From: Streptomyces sp. NRRL F-5122
GTDB taxonomy: Bacteria; Actinomycetota; Actinomycetes; Streptomycetales; Streptomycetaceae
Reading direction: 5' to 3'
DNA length: 64,000 bases
NCBI RefSeq assembly: GCF_001507435.1
Contig: NZ_LMWH01000205.1
Span: forward strand, 47,464-111,463
Positions 24,917 to 34,417 of this stretch are shown piece after piece; the first letter of the stretch is position 1, and each line of letters opens with the position of its first letter. A program made the position numbers and the translations under genes. Under the pieces are notes generated by a model that was not told the DNA's origin, ran no database searches, and saw nothing but the letters and a program-made list of their open reading frames with translations.

Positions 24917-26229
24917 GCAGCAACGTCCTCTCGGGACGGGCGGATCACGTCGGCCGCGGTCAGATGCGCGCCCACGTGGCTGGTCAGCTCCCAGTCGTTG
25001 CGGCCGCGCTGTTCGCGCCATACGGCACGGACGGCGGCGCCTGCGAGGAGCACCTGGTAGAAGGGGCCGCCCACGATGAGCTTCACATAGTGGATGAAGC
25101 GAACACGCAGCCTGTACTGCTTGCCGAAGTCATGGAGCCCCACGACCTCGAACACGAAGGTCACGGCGGCCGTGACGAGAGGAAGGAAGGTGAGGAAGGC
25201 GATGCCGACCGGAACGTCCAGGAAGAGGGCGATCGCGGCATTGAGCGGGATGACGACACCCGAGAACGCCTGCAGGAACGGGGTCATGAGCGTGTAACGG
25301 GCGAGCAGGCGCTGCCCGAAGCCGGAGAGCTGCTTCCAGTCCTTCTTGCGGTAGACCTGCAGGAAGCCCTGGTTCCAGCGGGTGCGCTGCTTGAGCAGCG
25401 ACATCAGCGAGCCCGGGGTCTCCTCCCGGGTCACCATGTCGGAGTCGTAGGCGACGACGACCTTCTTCCCGACGCTGGACAGCCGCACTCCGAGGTCGCA
25501 GTCCTCGGCGAGGCAGTCGGGATCCCAGCCGTCGGCGTCCCGCAGGACGTCGGTCCGTACGAAGACGGTGTTGCCGCCGAGCGGGATGAACCCTTTCTGC
25601 GCATGCAGATGCAGCCGGGAGCGGAACCAGAAGAAGTACTCCAGGCAGTTGCGCAGGCTGTACCAGCTGGAATGGAAGTTGATGAGCTGCACCCCGCCCT
25701 GGACGACGTCCGCGCCCGTGGTGCGGAACGCGTGGTCGACGTGGGCGAGCAGCTCGGGATGCACCTGGTCCTCGGCGTCGAAGACCCCGACGACGTCGCC
25801 GCGGCAGTGCGGCAGCGCCGTGTTCATGGCCTTCGGCTTGTTCTTCCTCTCGTGGTGGTCGACGACGACACGGACGCGCCCGTCGCGGGCCGCGGCCTTC
25901 CGGGCGACCTCGGCGGTCTCCGGGTCGTCGTGCCCCACGATGACGATGATCTCGTAGTCGGCGTGCGTGGACTCGAGCAGCCGCTGGATCGTGTGGTCGA
26001 GCACGGCCTGTTCATGTCTCGCAGGCAGCAGCAGCGAGAAGGACAGGTGCTCACCACCGTCCGGGCTGCCGAACCGGGTGGAGGCCAGCACTTCGGGCGT
26101 ACGCCACGCGTGCATCTGCCACCACAGGGTGAAAGCGGCCATCCAGAACAAAGCCAGCGAAACAGCAGCTATGAAGACAGACGTCAGCAACAGATCCCCC
26201 CAGATCCCCAATACCCCCTGCCGCGACAA
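24913..26229 (-). CDS. CslA/BcsA-like processive membrane glycosyltransferase (GT2)
   Basis: A 438-residue GT2 enzyme: one N-terminal transmembrane helix (VFIAAVSLALFWMAAFTLWW), a cytoplasmic GT-A domain with LSFSLLLPARHEQAVLDHT, VVGVFDAEDQVHPE, DPDCLAEDCDLGVRLSSVG and the QRTRWNQGF motif (QxxRW), then about four C-terminal helices. D, DxD-like, ED and QxxRW motifs together mark processive beta-glycan synthases. It leads the operon. The start is uncertain: TTG at 26229 is the furthest upstream, with TTG at 26211 or 26190 (GGGGGG four bases before) as alternatives; no ATG or GTG is suitably placed before TM1. Confidence 0.88.
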   Translation of the reverse strand: MSRQGVLGIWGDLLLTSVFIAAVSLALFWMAAFTLWWQMHAWRTPEVLASTRFGSPDGGEHLSFSLLLPARHEQAVLDHTIQRLLESTHADYEIIVIVGHDDPETAEVARKAAARDGRVRVVVDHHERKNKPKAMNTALPHCRGDVVGVFDAEDQVHPELLAHVDHAFRTTGADVVQGGVQLINFHSSWYSLRNCLEYFFWFRSRLHLHAQKGFIPLGGNTVFVRTDVLRDADGWDPDCLAEDCDLGVRLSSVGKKVVVAYDSDMVTREETPGSLMSLLKQRTRWNQGFLQVYRKKDWKQLSGFGQRLLARYTLMTPFLQAFSGVVIPLNAAIALFLDVPVGIAFLTFLPLVTAAVTFVFEVVGLHDFGKQYRLRVRFIHYVKLIVGGPFYQVLLAGAAVRAVWREQRGRNDWELTSHVGAHLTAADVIRPSREDVAA

Positions 26230-26383
26230 CGTGGCACACGTGTCGCGGAACGATGGAGAGACTAGGTGGGAACTGTGAAGTCCTGGAGCTCTTCAGATAA
26301 ATAGTGCGTTTCGGGATGGACGCCCTTCTGGTGGGATCTGCTCCGGGCCGGGACCGGTCATGCCACCGGAGTCCGATCTTCCG

Positions 26384-28423
26384 TCATCCTTCCCTGAAGC
26401 TCAGGGCGTTGCGCAGCCGCTCCGGGTCGGTGGTCGGGGCGTCACAGGTGAAGTTGCGGCAGACGTACGCGGTCGGTTCGTCATCCACCGGAATCCGGTC
26501 GGCGAGAAGCGGCAGTTCCCCGCTCCCCGCAGTGCCCACCGCCACCACCGCGCCCGGGGCGGTGCCCAGAAGTGCCGTGCGGTGCAGGGCCCTTGTGGCG
26601 GGATCATCGAGAGCCGGACCGACGACCGCGACCTCACGGGGACCGTCGAGGAACGCCTCGGCGACGGCGAGCCCCCAGCCGACGAAGCGGGGCACGCGCG
26701 GTCCGAGCGCCTTGACCACGCCCAACGCCCGCTCCGCCGCGGTGCGATGGGGTTCGGATCCGGTCTGCGCCGCGTAGGACAGCAGGGCCCCGGCGGCGGC
26801 GGTCCAGCCGGACGGGGTGGCGTTGTCGGTGGGGTCCTGAGGACGGCGGATCAGCTTCTCCGCGTCGGCAGCGGTGTCGTACAACGCACCGCTGTCGTCG
26901 GTGAAGCGGACCAGCACATGGTCCAGCAGGAACCCGGCGAACTCCAGCCAGACGCCCTCGCCGGTGACGGAGGCAAGCGCCAGGAAGCCCTCGGCGACGT
27001 CGGCGTAGTCCTCCAACACCCCTGTGTGGGCACCGACCCGATCGTCCCTCGACGTACGGGCCAGACGAGCGCGCTCGTCCATGTGCAGCCGCACGAGGAG
27101 GTCGGCGGCGCCGATCGCGGCCTCAACGAGGTCCGAGCGGTCGAAGTACGCGCCGGTCTCGGCGAGAGCCGCGACGGCCAGACCGTTCCAGGCCGCGACC
27201 ACCTTGTCGTCCCGCCCCGGTGCGGGGCGTTCCGCCCGGCTCACGAGCAGCCGGCTCCTGATCAACCCGATCCGCTCGGCGTCGACCACGCCTTCCTGCT
27301 GGGGCAGTTGGAGAACAGAGCTGCCGTGCTCGAAGGTGCCCTCGTCGGTGACGCCGAAGTAGCGGGCGGCGAGTTCGGCGTCCTCGGGACCGAGCACCTC
27401 CTCGAGCTGCGCAGGGGTCCACACATAGGCGGCCCCCTCGACATGGCGGCCGCTTCCGTCGTCGCTGTCGGCATCGAGCGCGGAGGCGAACCCGCCCTCC
27501 TTCGTGCGCAGTTCGCGCACCATGAAGTCGGCGGTCTCGAGCGCGACCCGCCGGGCGAGCCGGGAGCCGGTGGCCCGCCACAGGTGCGCGTACACGCGGC
27601 ACAGCAGGGCGTTGTCGTACAGCATCTTCTCGAAGTGGGGCACGACCCAGTCGCGGTCGACGGAGTAGCGGGCGAAACCGCCGCCGAGCTGGTCGTAGAT
27701 CCCACCGCGCGCCATGCGCTCGCAGGTGTCCTGCGCCATCTGGAGGGCACCCTCGGAGCCGGTGCGGGCGTGATGGCGCAGCAGGAACTCCAGCACCATG
27801 GAGGGCGGGAACTTGGGAGCGCCGCCGAAGCCGCCGCGCTGCGGGTCGTACTCCCGGGTCAGGCCGAGGAGCGCCTGAGCGAGCTCGTCCTCGCCCGGGG
27901 TCCGCGTGTCGCCGTACTGCAGCTCCCGGCCGGCGAGATCCCGCACGATCTTCCCGGCGACCTCCGCCACCTCCTCCCGCCGGTCGGCCCAGGCCTGCCG
28001 GACGCCTTCGAGGACCTGGCGGAAGCCGGGCATGCCGTGCCGGGGGGAGGGCGGGAAGTACGTGCCGAAGTAGAAGGGCGCGGCCTCGGGGGTGAGGAAG
28101 ACGGTCATGGGCCAGCCGCCCTGGCCGGTGGCGGCCTGGACGGCCTCCATGTACACGGCGTCCACGTCCGGTCGCTCCTCGCGGTCGACCTTGACGCTCA
28201 CGAAGTGCTCGTTCAGATACGCCGCCGTCGCCCCGTCCTCGAACGACTCGTGCGCCATGACGTGGCACCAGTGGCAGCTCGAGTAGCCGACGCTCAGCAG
28301 TACGGGCACATCGCGACGCCGTGCCTCCTCGAAAGCCTCTTCCGACCAGGGCCACCAGTCGACCGGGTTGTCGGCGTGCTGGAGGAGGTAGGGGGACGTT
28401 TCATGAGCCAGTCGGTTCGGCAT
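26384..28423 (-). CDS. DUF255 (YyaL/SPATA20-like) thioredoxin-fold and (alpha/alpha)6-barrel protein
   Basis: A 679-residue protein. Residues about 1-165 are the thioredoxin-like DUF255 domain, opening with [20 protein letters not shown] and carrying the CxxC motif [14 protein letters not shown] (Cys50, Cys53), then [12 protein letters not shown]. The remaining 500 residues form an alpha/alpha toroid like N-acylglucosamine 2-epimerase ([43 protein letters not shown]). The family is conserved from bacteria to animals with no agreed function. The start matches the usual N-terminus although GGAGG is only one base away. The frame is open far upstream but that part is non-coding in character. Confidence 0.88.
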   Translation of the reverse strand: MPNRLAHETSPYLLQHADNPVDWWPWSEEAFEEARRRDVPVLLSVGYSSCHWCHVMAHESFEDGATAAYLNEHFVSVKVDREERPDVDAVYMEAVQAATGQGGWPMTVFLTPEAAPFYFGTYFPPSPRHGMPGFRQVLEGVRQAWADRREEVAEVAGKIVRDLAGRELQYGDTRTPGEDELAQALLGLTREYDPQRGGFGGAPKFPPSMVLEFLLRHHARTGSEGALQMAQDTCERMARGGIYDQLGGGFARYSVDRDWVVPHFEKMLYDNALLCRVYAHLWRATGSRLARRVALETADFMVRELRTKEGGFASALDADSDDGSGRHVEGAAYVWTPAQLEEVLGPEDAELAARYFGVTDEGTFEHGSSVLQLPQQEGVVDAERIGLIRSRLLVSRAERPAPGRDDKVVAAWNGLAVAALAETGAYFDRSDLVEAAIGAADLLVRLHMDERARLARTSRDDRVGAHTGVLEDYADVAEGFLALASVTGEGVWLEFAGFLLDHVLVRFTDDSGALYDTAADAEKLIRRPQDPTDNATPSGWTAAAGALLSYAAQTGSEPHRTAAERALGVVKALGPRVPRFVGWGLAVAEAFLDGPREVAVVGPALDDPATRALHRTALLGTAPGAVVAVGTAGSGELPLLADRIPVDDEPTAYVCRNFTCDAPTTDPERLRNALSFREG

Positions 28424-28676
28424 ACCTCCATCCTGCCCGACACGGCCCGTTCGATCGCACCGCGACGTGATCGACTTCGCAGCGGCCGCACCCAGGAGTC
28501 CCACCGCGCGCCGGGATCCTTCACGAGGTGGCCCCCGGCATCCGTGAGACGGCCGCACGCAAGGCACGGGTGATGGTGTAACCGGACCCGAATCCTGATC
28601 GTCGGCACCCTCGCGCCGACGCCGTCCTCGAAGGACACTGAAAAACAATGGAGTTGACGCCGGAGGGGGACGTGAC

Positions 28677-31600
28677 ATGCGGGACAGCCATCGGGCTGAA
28701 GCCGAGCGGCTGTTGGCACGGGCCGTTGAGGAGGAGGTGCGCCGCTCGGGCGGCCGCACGGAGGGGACCGTCCTGCTGTCGCGGGCGCGCGGAGCCCTCG
28801 ACGCGATGGCGCAGACGGCCTCGGAGGAGTACGAGGTGTACACGCGGGCCCTCGACGAGGCGGAGGCCGGCCGGCTGACCTTCGGGCAGCGGTACGCGAA
28901 GGAGGGTGCGGGGACGGCACTCCTGGTGGCGGCCGTCGCCGCGGTCGCGGCCTGTGTCGCGGACCTCGCGCTGGGCACGGACAGCGGCACGGCGCTGGGC
29001 ACCGGGGCCACCGTCGCGGTCGTGGGCGCCGCGGCCACGGTGGCCAAGGTGACGGCGTCCCATCTGCCGGCGGCCAGCCGGCGGGCCGGTGAGCTCGGCC
29101 GGCCCGGCGGCCCCGAGCAACTGCGCCTGCAGTGGCTGACCGCCCTGGAGGTGCGCGGCATCCGCCCGTTCCTCGACCAGCAGAAGGTGCTCACCTCGAC
29201 CACGCAGGCGAAGGCCTCGCCCCGGCTGCGCCGCACGGACAAGAGCGCGGCAGCTCTCAGGCGCACGGTGCTCGAGCAGTCCTTCGGTCAACTTCCCGAC
29301 CCCGTCGGCTCCTTCGCGGGCCGGCGCACGGAACTGGACAGGATCCGGCAGTGGGTACGGTCGGCCCGTGCGGGCACCGAGACCAAGCCGTCGGTGGTCG
29401 TGCTGCACGGTCCACCCGGCTCGGGACGCACATCGCTCGCGATCCACGCCGCACACGACCTCAAGGACCACTTCCGCGGCGCCTGCGTGGTGGACCTGCG
29501 CGGGGACAGCACCGATGAGCAGCCACTGTCCACCCGCGACGCCCTGCTCCATCTGCTCAACCGGCTCGGCGCGCCCCGCGAGCAGCTCCTGTTCCGTGAG
29601 CGCTCCGCCCCCGACCACCAGGTCAAACGGCTGGGCGAGCTGTACCACCAGCACCTGACGGACCTGCCGGTCACCATCGTGCTGGACGACGCCTTCGACC
29701 CGGAGCAGGTGCGCACCCTCCTGCCCGAACGGTCCGAGAGTCTGGTGCTGGTCACTTCCCGGGAGCCCCTGGAGTTGCCGGAGGACCTGCCGGCCCATGT
29801 CCACCAGCTCCCGGTCGGGGCGCTGGACGCCGCGGGCGCGGAGGAACTGCTGAACGCGGCGGCCCAGGACGGCTCGGGGCCGTACGACGCCGAGGCCGCC
29901 GACCGCAGCAGGGAGCTGTGCGGCGGACTGCCGCTGGCGCTGCGCATCGCCGGTTCGTCACTCGGCCCGCGCTCCCCTCGCCGACTGGCCGCGGATCTCG
30001 CCGCCTACGGGCCGGTGGGACCGGTGGAGCGCGCCCTGTGGCTGCGTTACACCGACCAGCCGGAGGGGGCCCGGCGGCTGCTGCGCCGGCTGGCGCTGGC
30101 GGGCCGTGCCTCACTGGGCGCGGCCGCGGCGGCGGCCCTGCTGGCCACCGACGATCAGGACGCGGCCCGGTATCTGCAGACGCTGGCCGACGCGGGTCTG
30201 ATCGACCACGTCCGCGGCAACCGCTACCGCCTGCACGACCTGGTGCGGGGCTTCGCACAGGCACGGCTCCTCGACGAGGAGGAGCCGGCCGAGCGCACGG
30301 CCGCGCAGGAACGCCTGATCGTCAACTACGCGGAGCTGGCGGACTCGGTGCTGCGCCTGGTGGACGGCAATATGTCGACCCGCTCGGACCGCTTCGGACC
30401 GCACGGCTTCACCTCCCTGGACGCCGCGCTGCGCTGGCTCGACGACGAGTCGAGCTTCATCACCGCCACCCTGCGGCACGCGGAGGGCGTCGACCAGGCG
30501 GCGGTGCTGAACCTCCTGGGCGCCTTGTGCGACTACTGCCTGTTGCGCGGCGACCTCTACCGCCTGGGTGAGATCAGCGAGCTGACACAGGCCGTCGACC
30601 AAGGTCTTCTGGTGCGCTCGGTGCAGTGGCGCACGGGCATCGCGGCACGCCAGCTGGGCGAGCTGGACAAGGCACGGACGACACTGGCCGCGGTGGTGGA
30701 CCTGTACTTCGAGGCGCACCACGACGCCGGTGCCGCCAGGGCGCTGTGCTCGCTCGGCATCACCCTCCACCACCAGGGCAACCTCACCGAGGCCGCGGCG
30801 AAGCTCCAGGAGGCGATGGATCTCCAGGCCGCCCCCGAGCTGGCGGCGGACCGGGCGTGGACGATGCACGCGCTCGCGGCGGTGGAGCGCGACCGGGCAC
30901 GGCTGAACCAGGCGCTGGAGCTGCTCACCGGGGCCCTGGTCCTGCACCGGGAGAACGAGTCGGTGCACGGCGAGGCCTGGGCGCACTTCCAGCTGGGCCA
31001 GCTCGCCCTGCGCATGGGGGACGTGCCGCGCGCGGAGAGCGAGCTGCGCACCGCGCTGGATCTGTACACCCGCACCCATGACGCGCGCGGCGAGGCCTGG
31101 GCGCTGACCCAGCTGGCCCGCGCCCGCCTGTTCGCCGGCGACACGTCCGCGGCGGCCGAGGAACTGCGCCGGGCCGCCACGCGCCACCGGGAGAACGAGG
31201 ACGCGCGCGGTGAGGCCTGGACGGTCTACTACCTCGGGCAGGCCCTCGAGGAGGCCGGCGACCTCGACCAGGCGGTCCGTGATCTGGAGCGCGCACGGAC
31301 GATGTTCTCGCGGATGCGGGACGTCTACGGCCTGGCCTGCGCCCGGCATCACTCGGCGCGGGTGACCCGGGATCAGCGGGCGGCCAGGACCGGCTCGCTG
31401 CGCAACTCCGGCTTCGCCCGCCAGTTGCTGGTGGACGCGAAGGCGGACTTCCAGCGCATCGGTGTGGCCCACGGCGAGGCCTGGACGTGCCTGGAGCTGG
31501 CGGTCGTGGACGCCGGGAACGCCCGTACGCAGCAGGCGCTGGCCCTGTGCGACGAGGCGGTGGACCTGTTCACCTCCTACGGCGACCGCAGGGGCGAGGA

Positions 31601-31874
31601 CTGGGCCCGTTTTCTGCGCTGCACCCTCCTGCCCTACGCCTCACCGGGAGGGGCCGAGGTGGGCGCGGCGGTCGCCCAGGAGGAACTGGCCCAGCTCTCA
31701 CGCGCGTACCACCCGGCGAGGGACGACAAGCTGGACGACTACGTCGGGGCGTACGGGCTGCTGCTGGAGCGGGGTGTGAGTCTGGAGGGCGGCTGGCAGG
31801 CGTGGCGCCTGGGGATGGTGCCGGGCCGGCACGCGCGCGAGGTCATGGGGGTGCCGATGACCGCCGGGCGCTGA
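28677..31874 (+). CDS. NB-ARC (STAND) ATPase with TPR array and membrane hairpin
   Basis: A 1065-residue signal-transduction ATPase. Residues 1-75 are helical; two hydrophobic helices follow (about 79-97 and 103-125). The NB-ARC module (about 205-530) begins [11 protein letters not shown], with Walker [11 protein letters not shown] (245-252), Walker [19 protein letters not shown] (sensor-like) and [12 protein letters not shown] (GLPL motif), then a winged-helix ([15 protein letters not shown]). From about 600 to 1000 are at least eight TPR-like repeats, several sharing a xxHGEAWxxxxLGQ consensus. There is no N-terminal DNA-binding or nuclease domain, so output is not obvious. GGAGGGGGA lies before the ATG. 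Such proteins act as switches in regulation or defence. Confidence 0.88.
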   Translation: MRDSHRAEAERLLARAVEEEVRRSGGRTEGTVLLSRARGALDAMAQTASEEYEVYTRALDEAEAGRLTFGQRYAKEGAGTALLVAAVAAVAACVADLALGTDSGTALGTGATVAVVGAAATVAKVTASHLPAASRRAGELGRPGGPEQLRLQWLTALEVRGIRPFLDQQKVLTSTTQAKASPRLRRTDKSAAALRRTVLEQSFGQLPDPVGSFAGRRTELDRIRQWVRSARAGTETKPSVVVLHGPPGSGRTSLAIHAAHDLKDHFRGACVVDLRGDSTDEQPLSTRDALLHLLNRLGAPREQLLFRERSAPDHQVKRLGELYHQHLTDLPVTIVLDDAFDPEQVRTLLPERSESLVLVTSREPLELPEDLPAHVHQLPVGALDAAGAEELLNAAAQDGSGPYDAEAADRSRELCGGLPLALRIAGSSLGPRSPRRLAADLAAYGPVGPVERALWLRYTDQPEGARRLLRRLALAGRASLGAAAAAALLATDDQDAARYLQTLADAGLIDHVRGNRYRLHDLVRGFAQARLLDEEEPAERTAAQERLIVNYAELADSVLRLVDGNMSTRSDRFGPHGFTSLDAALRWLDDESSFITATLRHAEGVDQAAVLNLLGALCDYCLLRGDLYRLGEISELTQAVDQGLLVRSVQWRTGIAARQLGELDKARTTLAAVVDLYFEAHHDAGAARALCSLGITLHHQGNLTEAAAKLQEAMDLQAAPELAADRAWTMHALAAVERDRARLNQALELLTGALVLHRENESVHGEAWAHFQLGQLALRMGDVPRAESELRTALDLYTRTHDARGEAWALTQLARARLFAGDTSAAAEELRRAATRHRENEDARGEAWTVYYLGQALEEAGDLDQAVRDLERARTMFSRMRDVYGLACARHHSARVTRDQRAARTGSLRNSGFARQLLVDAKADFQRIGVAHGEAWTCLELAVVDAGNARTQQALALCDEAVDLFTSYGDRRGEDWARFLRCTLLPYASPGGAEVGAAVAQEELAQLSRAYHPARDDKLDDYVGAYGLLLERGVSLEGGWQAWRLGMVPGRHAREVMGVPMTAGR

Positions 31875-31944
31875 CGGGCACCCCGAACGGGGGCTGCGCC
31901 CGGCGTCCGCCGTGCACAGCCCCTGGGAAACCCCGGTGGGGGCC

Positions 31945-32217
31945 TCAGCCCCGCTGGGTCTTGGGCGCCCCGACCGAGCCGGGGTCCTGCCGGCCGGCCT
32001 TCTCGGCGCCGCCGGAGGTGTCGTCCTCGGCGTTCACCTGGAAGTCCACCTTGCCCATGTGCTTGTTCATGGACTTCATCAGGCGCCACACCGCCAGTGC
32101 CATCGCCGCGAAGACGATGAAGCCGAGGACACCGGGAGTGACCTTGTTCTGGTCCACCTCGGCGAAGGTGACGAGGTGCGTCATTGCCAGGCTCGCGCTT
32201 GCGCTCATGTCAGGCAT
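31945..32217 (-). CDS. Small single-pass membrane protein co-transcribed with mca
   Basis: A 90-residue protein with one transmembrane helix (about residues 29-47, PGVLGFIVFAAMALAVWRLM), a basic amphipathic segment (KSMNKHMGKVDF) and an acidic disordered tail. I do not recognise a named family, but its position 12 bases behind mca suggests a conserved pair. GAGGGACA precedes the ATG used. Two other in-frame ATGs (9 and 33 bases downstream) are possible starts. The role may be linked to detoxification or export. Confidence 0.8.
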   Translation of the reverse strand: MPDMSASASLAMTHLVTFAEVDQNKVTPGVLGFIVFAAMALAVWRLMKSMNKHMGKVDFQVNAEDDTSGGAEKAGRQDPGSVGAPKTQRG

Positions 32218-32229
32218 TGTCCCTCAGGG

Positions 32230-33102
32230 CTAGCGGATGCCTGCAAAGAGGTCGTCCTCCGGGAGCGAGGTGTCCACGAGGGACTTCGCGAGCTCGTACT
32301 CCTCCGTCGGCCAGACCTCCCTCTGGAGGTCCATCGGGACCCGGAACCAGCCCCCGTCGGGGTCGATCTGGGTGGCGTGCGCGATCAGGGCCTTGTCACG
32401 GATCTCGAAGAAGTCCGCGCACGGGATGTGGGTGGTCAGCGTGCGCTCGACGCGCTCCATCTCGCTCCACCGCTCCAGCCACTCCCCGTACGGCGACTCA
32501 AGCCCGCGGTCGAGCATCGCGTGGTGCAGCGCCTCGGTGCGCGGTCGGTTGAAGCCCTGGTTGTAGTAGAGCTTCAGCGGCTGCCACGCCGGGCCGAACT
32601 CCGCCTCCGGGTACTTCTCGGTGTCCGCGGCACCCTCGAACGCCACCATCGAGATCTTGTGGGTCATGATGTGGTCGGGGTGCGGATAACCGCCGTTCTC
32701 GTCATAGGTGGTGATCGCCTGCGGACGGAACGCGCGGATCTTGCGCACCAGCTCCCCGGCCGCCTTGTCGAGGTCCTCCAGGGCGAAACAGCCCTCGGGA
32801 AGCGGGGGCAGCGGGTCGCCCTCGGGCAGGCCGGAGTCGACGAAGCCGAGCCACTCCTGCTTGACGCCGAGAATCTCCCGGGCCTCGTCCATCTCCTTCT
32901 TGCGTACCTCGTGGATGTGCTCCTCGATGTACTTGTCGCCCTGGAGCTTCGGATTGAGGATGGAGCCGCGCTCCCCGCCCGTGCAGGTCACCACCAGCAC
33001 GTCCACCCCCTCGGACACGTACTTCGCCATGGTGGCCGCGCCCTTGCTCGACTCGTCGTCGGGGTGGGCGTGCACAGCCATCAGTCGCAGTTGGTCAGTC
33101 AA
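32230..33102 (-). CDS. mca: Mycothiol S-conjugate amidase
   Basis: A 290-residue zinc amidase of the LmbE/PIG-L fold. It cleaves mycothiol S-conjugates of toxins and electrophiles, giving a mercapturic acid for export plus GlcN-inositol for mycothiol recycling. The metal motifs are MAVHAHPDDESSKGAA (HxxDD) and GGYPHPDHIMTH. Length and the C-terminal SLVDTSLPEDDLFAGIR are as expected for Mca rather than the related deacetylase MshB. The start is a TTG with GAGGATC eight bases upstream; the next ATG would delete the first strand. Divergent from the DUF4307 gene. Confidence 0.95.
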   Translation of the reverse strand: MTDQLRLMAVHAHPDDESSKGAATMAKYVSEGVDVLVVTCTGGERGSILNPKLQGDKYIEEHIHEVRKKEMDEAREILGVKQEWLGFVDSGLPEGDPLPPLPEGCFALEDLDKAAGELVRKIRAFRPQAITTYDENGGYPHPDHIMTHKISMVAFEGAADTEKYPEAEFGPAWQPLKLYYNQGFNRPRTEALHHAMLDRGLESPYGEWLERWSEMERVERTLTTHIPCADFFEIRDKALIAHATQIDPDGGWFRVPMDLQREVWPTEEYELAKSLVDTSLPEDDLFAGIR

Positions 33103-33165
33103 GACTCGATCCTCAGTAAGTCGTCAAGTGCGCGCCCTGGGTGATTCGGCGCGATGAGCGGCTTC

Positions 33166-33171
33166 TATAGT
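33166..33171 (+). promoter_or_regulatory. -10 element of the DUF4307 gene
   Basis: TATAGT, 90 bases before the ATG, in the mca/DUF4307 divergent gap. No convincing -35 is seen (ATTCGG at 17-base spacing), so this is a tentative call. Confidence 0.4.
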
Positions 33172-33260
33172 GACCGAATCGGAGGGTGAAAAATTCCGGG
33201 ACCGGTCCCGGAACGCCCCGTCCGGGGCGGTCTGTCCCGGTCCCTGCCGAGAGGACGATC

Positions 33261-33659
33261 ATGAGTACGGCGAGCACGGAGCTGCCCCAAGGGCGCTACG
33301 GCCGCTCCGCGGACGAGCGCGCCGACCGCACACTCAAGATCGTCGGCAGTGTGCTGGGCGTGGTGCTGCTGCTGGTCGTCGGCCTTTTCGCGTACCACTA
33401 CGTCTTCCAGAACAAGATCAGCGGCGAAGTGATCACCTTCCAGGCCTCGCGGCATGCGGTCGAGGTGCACCTGGAGGTGCGCAAGGACGCGGACGCCTCC
33501 GGCTACTGCACCCTGCGCTCCCAGTCCGCGGACGGCACCGAGGTCGGCCGCGCGGATTTCCGGTTCGGCGGACACGCCACGCGCATCGACAAGGTCGTCA
33601 CCCTGCGCACCACGTCCCAGGGAAGCACCGCGGAGCTGCTCGGCTGCCACACGGGCTGA
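33261..33659 (+). CDS. DUF4307 membrane protein
   Basis: A 132-residue protein. A short cytoplasmic N-terminus (LPQGRYGRSADERADRTL) precedes one transmembrane helix (VGSVLGVVLLLVVGLFAYHY, about residues 30-49) and an exported beta-rich domain with two conserved Cys (SGYCTLRS and LLGCHTG). This matches actinobacterial DUF4307, which commonly sits beside mca. GAGAGGACG lies before the ATG. Function unknown; a thiol-related or envelope role would fit the neighbourhood. Confidence 0.87.
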   Translation: MSTASTELPQGRYGRSADERADRTLKIVGSVLGVVLLLVVGLFAYHYVFQNKISGEVITFQASRHAVEVHLEVRKDADASGYCTLRSQSADGTEVGRADFRFGGHATRIDKVVTLRTTSQGSTAELLGCHTG

Positions 33660-33827
33660 CATCACCCGTCTCACGTACGCGCTGACCTGCGCTGACGTAA
33701 TTCTGATGGCTTATGTCCTCCCCCTTTGGCCGTTGAATTGTTAGGCTCGTGGTTTCGCCCACTCGTGAAGGACCGTTCTTCTGGGTAGGGCGATGCTTTG
33801 TATTCCCAGTACCGACGAGGAGCACCT

Positions 33828-34328
33828 GTGACCCAGACCAGCGAGAACGTCACCTGGCTGACCCAGGAGGCGTACAACAAGCTCAAGGACGAGCTTGAGC
33901 ACCTTACTGGTCCTGCGCGCACGGAGATCGCCGCCAAGATCGCGGCCGCGCGCGAGGAGGGCGACCTGCGCGAGAACGGCGGGTACCACGCGGCCAAGGA
34001 GGAGCAGGGCAAGCAGGAGCTCCGTGTGCGCCAGCTGACCCAGCTCCTGGAGAACGCCCAGGTCGGCGAGGCTCCGGCCTCGACCGATGGCGCCGTGGCC
34101 CCCGGCATGGTCGTGACGATCGCCTTCGACGGTGACGAGGACGACACGCTGACGTTCCTGCTCGCCTCGCGCGAGTACGCGAGCGCCGACATCGAGACGT
34201 ACTCGCCGCAGTCCCCGCTCGGCGCGGGCGTGCTCGGCCACAAGGTCGGCGAGGACGCGCAGTACGAGCTGCCCAACGGCAAGAAGGCCTCGGTGAAGAT
34301 CCTGAAGGCCGAGCCCTACCAGGGCTGA
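33828..34328 (+). CDS. greA: Transcription elongation factor GreA
   Basis: A 166-residue GreA. The N-terminal coiled coil carries the acidic tip needed to stimulate transcript cleavage by backtracked RNA polymerase (AAREEGDLRENGGYHAAKEE, with the D and E of the tip). The C-terminal FKBP-like domain ends ASVKILKAEPYQG. GTG start with GAGGAG four bases upstream (33815-33823 region). Two hairpins follow. Confidence 0.95.
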   Translation: MTQTSENVTWLTQEAYNKLKDELEHLTGPARTEIAAKIAAAREEGDLRENGGYHAAKEEQGKQELRVRQLTQLLENAQVGEAPASTDGAVAPGMVVTIAFDGDEDDTLTFLLASREYASADIETYSPQSPLGAGVLGHKVGEDAQYELPNGKKASVKILKAEPYQG

Positions 34329-34345
34329 GCCTTCCCCACCTCGGT

Positions 34346-34380
34346 GATGCCCCCGGCGCCCATGCGGCACCGGGGGCATC
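34346..34380 (+). terminator. Terminator after greA
   Basis: GATGCCCCCGG pairs perfectly with CCGGGGGCATC (11 bp), with CGCC/GGCA partly paired inside. It begins 18 bases after the greA stop. Confidence 0.85.
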
Positions 34381-34381
34381 G

Positions 34382-34410
34382 CCGTTCCCGGGGCCGGGCC
34401 CCGGGAACGG
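34382..34410. terminator. Second hairpin, between greA and the convergent ABC permease gene
   Basis: CCGTTCCCGGGGC, loop CGG, GCCCCGGGAACGG: a perfect 13-bp stem. It ends 8 bases before the stop codon of the leftward permease gene, so it probably terminates that operon while the preceding hairpin serves greA. Confidence 0.85.
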
Positions 34411-34417
34411 GGTCGCG

